This document shows, in pieces, positions 58,701 through 64,000 of a DNA stretch of 64,000 nt. Position 1 is the first letter of the stretch; the number at the start of each line of letters is the position of its first letter. The stretch is from Neopestalotiopsis rosae (Eukaryota > Ascomycota > Sordariomycetes > Amphisphaeriales > Sporocadaceae). The position numbers were made by a program, and so were the translations under genes. Where the stretch lies: assembly GCA_023078685.1 (NCBI GenBank), contig JALGAS010000013.1, forward strand, positions 687,001 to 751,000, written 5' to 3'. The notes beneath the pieces were generated by a model that worked only from the letters and a program-made list of their open reading frames with translations, had not been told where the DNA came from and did not search any database.

Positions 58701-60629
58701 ATCGGTTTATTTAAAAACGAAAATTAAAAAATTAATAGCTTTTATAATTTCCGATTAAGGGAAAAATGCACGATTATAAATATTAACCGACCGAATTTAC
58801 CTAATATTAGCGAACGGCCGAATTTACCCGGTATTAGCGAACGACCGAATTTACCCGGGAATACCGAATCCGATATTATTTCGAATATTCCGAAATCGAA
58901 TATTAAAATAATTTTTCCGAAATTTACGGAAAAAAAACGAAATAAATTCGTTAAATATAACGAATTATTCGCTAATATCTCGTATTATTCCACGATCGAT
59001 AACGGCTATATTAAACCGAAAACGCTTAAATAAGCGTTAAAAACGCCGGAAAAGGAAAAATGGCTATAAGCTATTTACGAAAAATTTCGGCAATTTATAT
59101 AAAAAGGGACTTTTTAGGCAATCGATCGTAATAAAATCTAAAAAGCCGGTAAATACCTATTTACCGTTAAATGGGTTTTTAAAAGAAAAACCGATAAAAA
59201 CGGTAATATTAAGCGGTATAAGGCAAAATTAATAATACGTAAATTCGAATAACGATATAATATCGATTATTTCGAAATTTTCGCTACGGGAATAAAATTT
59301 ATTATTTAAAAGCTTTTATTAGCTTTTTTTATATATTACGATTAGGAAATTAAATAAATCGATATAATCGGTGCTTTTTTAAACGGGGAATTAAACGAAA
59401 AAATATTTATTATCCCGATAACCGGATTATCCGAATTTTTTGCCGAAAATCCGGAATTAAATAATTTCGGATAAAAAAACGATAATATTTAAACTATATT
59501 ATTAAAAAAGGCATTATACGGCCTTAAATAAAATTTACATTAATAGCAAATTATATTAAAAAACGCCTTAAAAAAGCTCGGATTTAATTTATTTATTTTA
59601 AACGAATTAGCGTATTATAATAAAGATTTTAATATTTTTATTATTATTTATATAGATAATTTCTTAATTTTTAGTCTTAATTTACGGAAAATTAACTAAT
59701 TAAAATAGGATATTTCGAAAAATTTCGAAATAAAAAACCTAAAATTAATTTCGTATTTTCTCGGTATATAAATTAAAAAAAACCGGGAAAAAAAAGCTAT
59801 TTATATTAATTAATTAATTTATTTTAAATGCCTATTAAAAATTAACGGTTTTTCCGATATAAAACTATTTAATATACCGCTAAATCCTAATTTTCCGAAA
59901 TCGTTATATATTAATAAAATTAACGAAAAACCGGCTTTTTCGGAATTTATCTATTAATATTAGCATTTATTAAATAAATTAATATACGCTATAATATAAA
60001 TTAGGCCCGATTTAGCTTACCCCGTATCGTTTTTAGCCAGATTTATGCAAAACCTATCGAATATTTCGATAAAAAGGGTAATAAGGGTTTTTAATTATAT
60101 AAAATCCTATTTTTATTTTAGAATTATTTATAACGGGATTATAAAATCCGGATTAATAAAATATTCCGATACCGATTTTATTAGGGATTATAAAACCCGT
60201 AAATTTATATCCGGTTATTTATTTATTTTAAATAACGGATTAATAAATTGGAAATTTAAAAAATAATTAATAATTTCCTTATTAATTACCGAAGCCGAGT
60301 TTAACGGGCTAGAATAGGCTACCCGGGAGGCTATTTAGTTAAAAAATCTTTTCGAAAAAATCGGTATTAATATTAATACCGTATTAATTAAAAAAGATAA
60401 TACGGGAGCTATTAATTTAGCTTATAACCCCGAATATTATTAAAAAACGAAATATATTATTATACGGTATTATTATATCCGCTAAAAAGTCGAAAATTAA
60501 AATATTCGTATCGAATATATATCGACGAATAATATTCTAATAAACGGCTTTACGAAATTATTTCTTAGGGATAAATTCCAAAAGTTTGTAAAATTATTAA
60601 ATTTAACCGATATTATTTAATAGGGGGAG
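55788..60629 (+). pseudogene. Copia leader, gag and pol remnants
   Basis: The leader runs to about 56090. Integrase remnants lie at about 57745-58200 (YNYITGF, IPYIPEQNGITE). The linker with the RPNLPG-type triple repeat is at about 58790-58860. RT starts near 59030 and RNase H remnants end near 60600 (INLAYNPEYY). One 73-codon stretch, 60045-60266, is free of stops (SGYLFILNNGLINW) but is only part of the dead pol. The purine tract AGGGGGAG (60622-60629) precedes the 3' LTR. Confidence 0.75.
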
Positions 60630-61100
60630 TATTATACGGATATTATATAGCATCGGATAATGCATAAAATTAGCATTATAACGATATATAAATCGTTATA
60701 ATAGCTATAAAGGCTATAAAAATATCGGTTATTAACGATATTTTTAACGTTCGGTAAAGCCCTATTAAATAGTGGCTATTGCGGTGGCAATATTATAGGG
60801 TAGCCCTACTTAAATATTTTTTATAATATTTTATTATTTTTTTTAATTATAAATTAACTATATTATTAATTAATTTAATTATAAATTAATTTAATTAATA
60901 ATATATTTTAAAATATTTTTATTGGTTGGTTTTATAGGTATAAAAGGGAGTTATTCTATTTGTAATTAGTTTATTTTCTTTTTTTTTTTAAGTTTTAATA
61001 TAATTACGTTTTCTAGCTTATACCAGACGATTCTACGAATTTATAATTAAACGCTTCCCTATGCCTAAGGTATATGATTACCCAATCAGACCTTAAAATA
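60630..61100 (+). repeat. Copia 3' LTR
   Basis: 471 bp starting TATTATACGG and ending AAAATA. Less eroded towards its right end than the 5' LTR. Confidence 0.8.
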
Positions 61101-64000
61101 AAATCTATAAATAACCCGCTATTTTTTAGATTTTTTAGCAAATATTAAATTATTTGGAAATTTATTACCGTAACCCTAACGCTCGTAATAAAATATACGA
61201 AAAATATAAAAAATTATTTATATTTAATAATGCCTTTTTTTAAATTTTTAAATTAAAATTTATTAAGCTAATAAAATAAGCCGGTATTTTTCGCAAAAAA
61301 TATAAGCGCGATTTAAATAATAAAATTCTTTTACGATTTAACGAGCGCGTCGTAAAAAAGCTATATAACAACGGTATTAATTTCGAATAATTTTGCTATA
61401 TTTTAATTTAATATAATAATTAATAATATAAAAATTTTATTAAAAAGGGAAATAATAACCTTCGTAAAAATAACAAAAAAGGTAATAAAAAAAACGATAA
61501 GCTTAATAGCTTTAGCGGAAAACCTACCGGTAATCCCCTTACCACTAATAATAATCCTAATTTCGGAGCGCAATCGCTCGGAATTGCCTTTAATGGCACG
61601 AAGCTTTAAAAAAGTCCGAAAAATATAAATAATCGCAAAAAGTTAATTTAATAAAAACGTTATTTTATTTATTACAAATAAAATTACGTTTTTAATTTTT
61701 ATTTTAATAAAAAAAATATTATTAAGCTTAATACGGCTCGCGTAAATATTATCGTTATTAAGATTTTTGCTAATAATAGCGATAAATTTAGCAAGGCTAT
61801 AGCTTTAAATATTAATAATAAATCGGAAAATTAATTATTTTGGGAGAAATCGATTTTTTTCCCAAAAGAGTATCGAATATAATATTACGAAATTATAATT
61901 AAATACCTTTTAATTTTTTTAATCGGTATTTTAGTGGGATTTTATTATAATTTAATTATTTCGTAATTAATAATAAAATATTTTTAAAAATTAAAATTTT
62001 TTTCGATACAAAAGCGAATATTTATATAATTACAAATATAATTACGGTAGCAAAAATATAAGGTAAATTAGGAGCTTATATCGTAAAAGGGTTTTAATTA
62101 TATTTAATAGCCGGCTTTAAAGGAAAAGCAACTTAATTAATAAATTATGCCGTCGTAATATATATGCGTATATAAAAAAGGATATTCCGTAATATTTCCT
62201 TTTTAATATTAAATATAAAGCACAAAATTATTATTAAACGGAAATTTTTCAATATTTATAATTTACCGATAAATATACGGAGAAATCGCTTAATTTTTCC
62301 TAAATTATAGCTAATAAAATATTATATCCCGGAAATACTAAAAAACGATGCTAATTAGCTATTAAATAATCCGGCGTATTAAAAAAATATATAAAGGAAA
62401 AATACCGCTATAATTAAAAAAAATAAACGACGACGAGACGGTCGACGGGGAGGTCCTCATAAAAAACCTGCCTAATTATTTTTTTCGACGGTAAAAGAAA
62501 CAATAAACGAAAAATTTAATATAAGCGGTATAAAACGCAAAATATTATTAAAAAAATATAATATCGTAAAAAAAAGGCAAAAACTCGAATCGGATTATTA
62601 ATACGTAAAAAATCGCATTTAATAATTTAAAAAATAAGCTATAAATTAATAAAATATATTTAAAATTATACCGGAAATTTAAACGAGCCCTTTAAAAAAT
62701 CCTTATCGATAAGCGCCCCGAAAAATCCTTAAACGTCTTATTTATCGCGATAAATTCCCGTTATATCGAAAAAAAGAGAAAAAAATAAAAAAAATATTAT
62801 ACGGTAATAATTAATTAATAAAGCCCATTTTATAATTATAATCGAAACCGTAATACACAAATTTTAATAAAATAAAAAGGGATATAAATAGCCCTTATAT
62901 TTTAAAGCGTAATAATATTAAATAATATAAAAAACGATTTTTCGATTTTTTTACCGTCGATACCTTTGCGTTTAATTTACTCGTAAAAAATGCCGGAAAT
63001 ATTTATATTATTATATTAATAAAAATAAATTATATCCTGGCTAATAAAAAAGCAAAAAAAATAATACCGGACGACGAATCCGATTTAAAAAAAGCCGCTC
63101 GGCGCGTAATATTAAAATAATATTATAAATATTTCGATATATTTTCTAAAGCTAAATCTAACGAATTATTACCCGAAAATAAAGCAAATTATAAAATAAA
63201 AATCGATTTAGGTATTAAATTAAAAAATTTTATAAATTATAATTTTTTATATAAAATAATAATAAACGAATTAAAAACTTATAAGCTATATATTTAAAAT
63301 AGCTTAAAAAAAGGCTTTATTATATTTAATAATACCTTATAAATTTTACCAATCTTTTTCGTATAAAAACCTAAAAATCGCGGATTAAAATTTTGCGTAA
63401 ATTATAAACGTTTTAATACCCTAATAAAAAAGAACTAATATCCGTTACTTTTAATCGAGGAAACAATATCGCAAATCGTTTAAGCGAAAATATTTATAAA
63501 AATCGATATTTAATAAATTTTTTATTATATTCGGATAAATTTAAGCTTTAAAAAATATACCATTTTTCGAATTCGATATAATGCGTATAAATATAAAATG
63601 CTACCGTTCGGATTTATTAACGGGTTATTTATTTTTTAAAAATATATTAATAATATATTAATATAGCATTTCGACGATTTTTATTTTACTTATATAAATA
63701 ATATTTTTATTTTTTTAAAAAATAAAAAAAAGCACGAATAATACGTAAAATAAATATTATAAAAATTAAGGGACGCGGGATTATAAATAAATATTATTAA
63801 ATGCGAATTTTATATTATAAAAATTAAATTTTTAGGTTTTATTATTAATATCGACGGTATTAAAATAAATTTTAAAAAAATCGCCATAATACGAAATTAA
63901 AAATTATTTATAAAAGCGAATAATTTTATTAATATTAAAAAAATATAAGCTTTTTTAGGCTTTTATAATTTTTATAAAAAATTTATCCGGAATTACGGAA
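61101..64000 (+). mobile_element. RIP-eroded Ty3/gypsy element, gag end to RT (continues beyond window)
   Basis: Gag remains continue at once after the copia (KRDLNNKI and ERVVKKLY segments at 61280-61370). A protease trace FDTKANIYI lies near 61995. RT remnants from about 63380 to the edge include KMLPFGFING, KLRDAGL, KIKFLGFII and FLGFYNFYKKFIRN. Stops are frequent and follow the TA-rich RIP pattern. The remainder of pol lies beyond base 64000. Confidence 0.75.

Larger units (their letters stand above)
55318..61100 (+). mobile_element. Full-length Ty1/copia retrotransposon, RIP-eroded
   Basis: 5.78 kb with two LTRs, leader, gag, integrase, RT, RNase H and polypurine tract in copia order (integrase before RT). 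A 5 bp target duplication is visible as AAATT (55313-55317) and AAATC (61101-61105), differing by one C/T. Most CpA sites appear converted to TpA, including the canonical TG...CA ends, and pol is full of stops. Confidence 0.85.

Noticed and set aside
60045..60266. 73-codon open frame as a host gene
   Set aside because: It is a stop-free part of the copia RT/RNase H region.

Overview
The window looks like nuclear DNA of a filamentous ascomycete (Pezizomycotina). Genes carry short 50-130 bp introns with GTRAGT-like donors. There are HET-domain genes, a Pth11-type membrane receptor, a highly reducing iterative polyketide synthase, and AT-rich blocks of transposons that appear eroded by RIP (C-to-T change at CpA on both strands). 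Species cannot be fixed from the sequence. No rRNA or tRNA gene and no CRISPR array was recognised.

Layout. (1) 1-5626: one large minus-strand gene joining a protein kinase domain to a long fungal-specific C-terminal region, running off the left edge. (2) 7985-10416: a HET-domain gene. (3) 10439-23.1 kb: an AT-rich island of nested elements, namely a Tc1/mariner end, a Ty1/copia LTR, an inverted copia fragment, a young Ty3/gypsy chromovirus with apparently identical 512 bp LTRs (12795-20478), a second copia LTR in inverse orientation, and an unidentified eroded element. (4) 23.3-52.6 kb: a gene-rich block. (5) 52911-64000: a second AT-rich island with a Fot1/pogo-type mariner relic and a gypsy element interrupted by a full-length copia with a target-site duplication.

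The heart of the gene-rich block is a biosynthetic cluster at 25554-44337. It holds a 3008-residue HR-PKS (KS-AT-DH-MT-KR-ACP-reductase, no recognisable enoylreductase), a stand-alone trans-acting enoylreductase, a short-chain dehydrogenase, a secreted FAD-linked (BBE-like) oxidase and a membrane-anchored P450. PKS, trans-ER, SDR and P450 are the same enzyme set as the betaenone pathway (Bet1-4). The flavin oxidase is the class used by Sol5 in solanapyrone biosynthesis. The inference is a cluster making a reductively released (aldehyde/alcohol), probably decalin-type polyketide. No pathway transcription factor or transporter is visible in the window. Flanking genes are a NAPE-PLD-like metallo-beta-lactamase, a glycerophosphodiester phosphodiesterase, a Pth11-like receptor with a decayed paralogue downstream, and a second HET gene.

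Exon models were built by hand from splice signals. Every complete multi-exon model closes to a whole number of codons. Family assignments rest on visible motifs; no database search was run.
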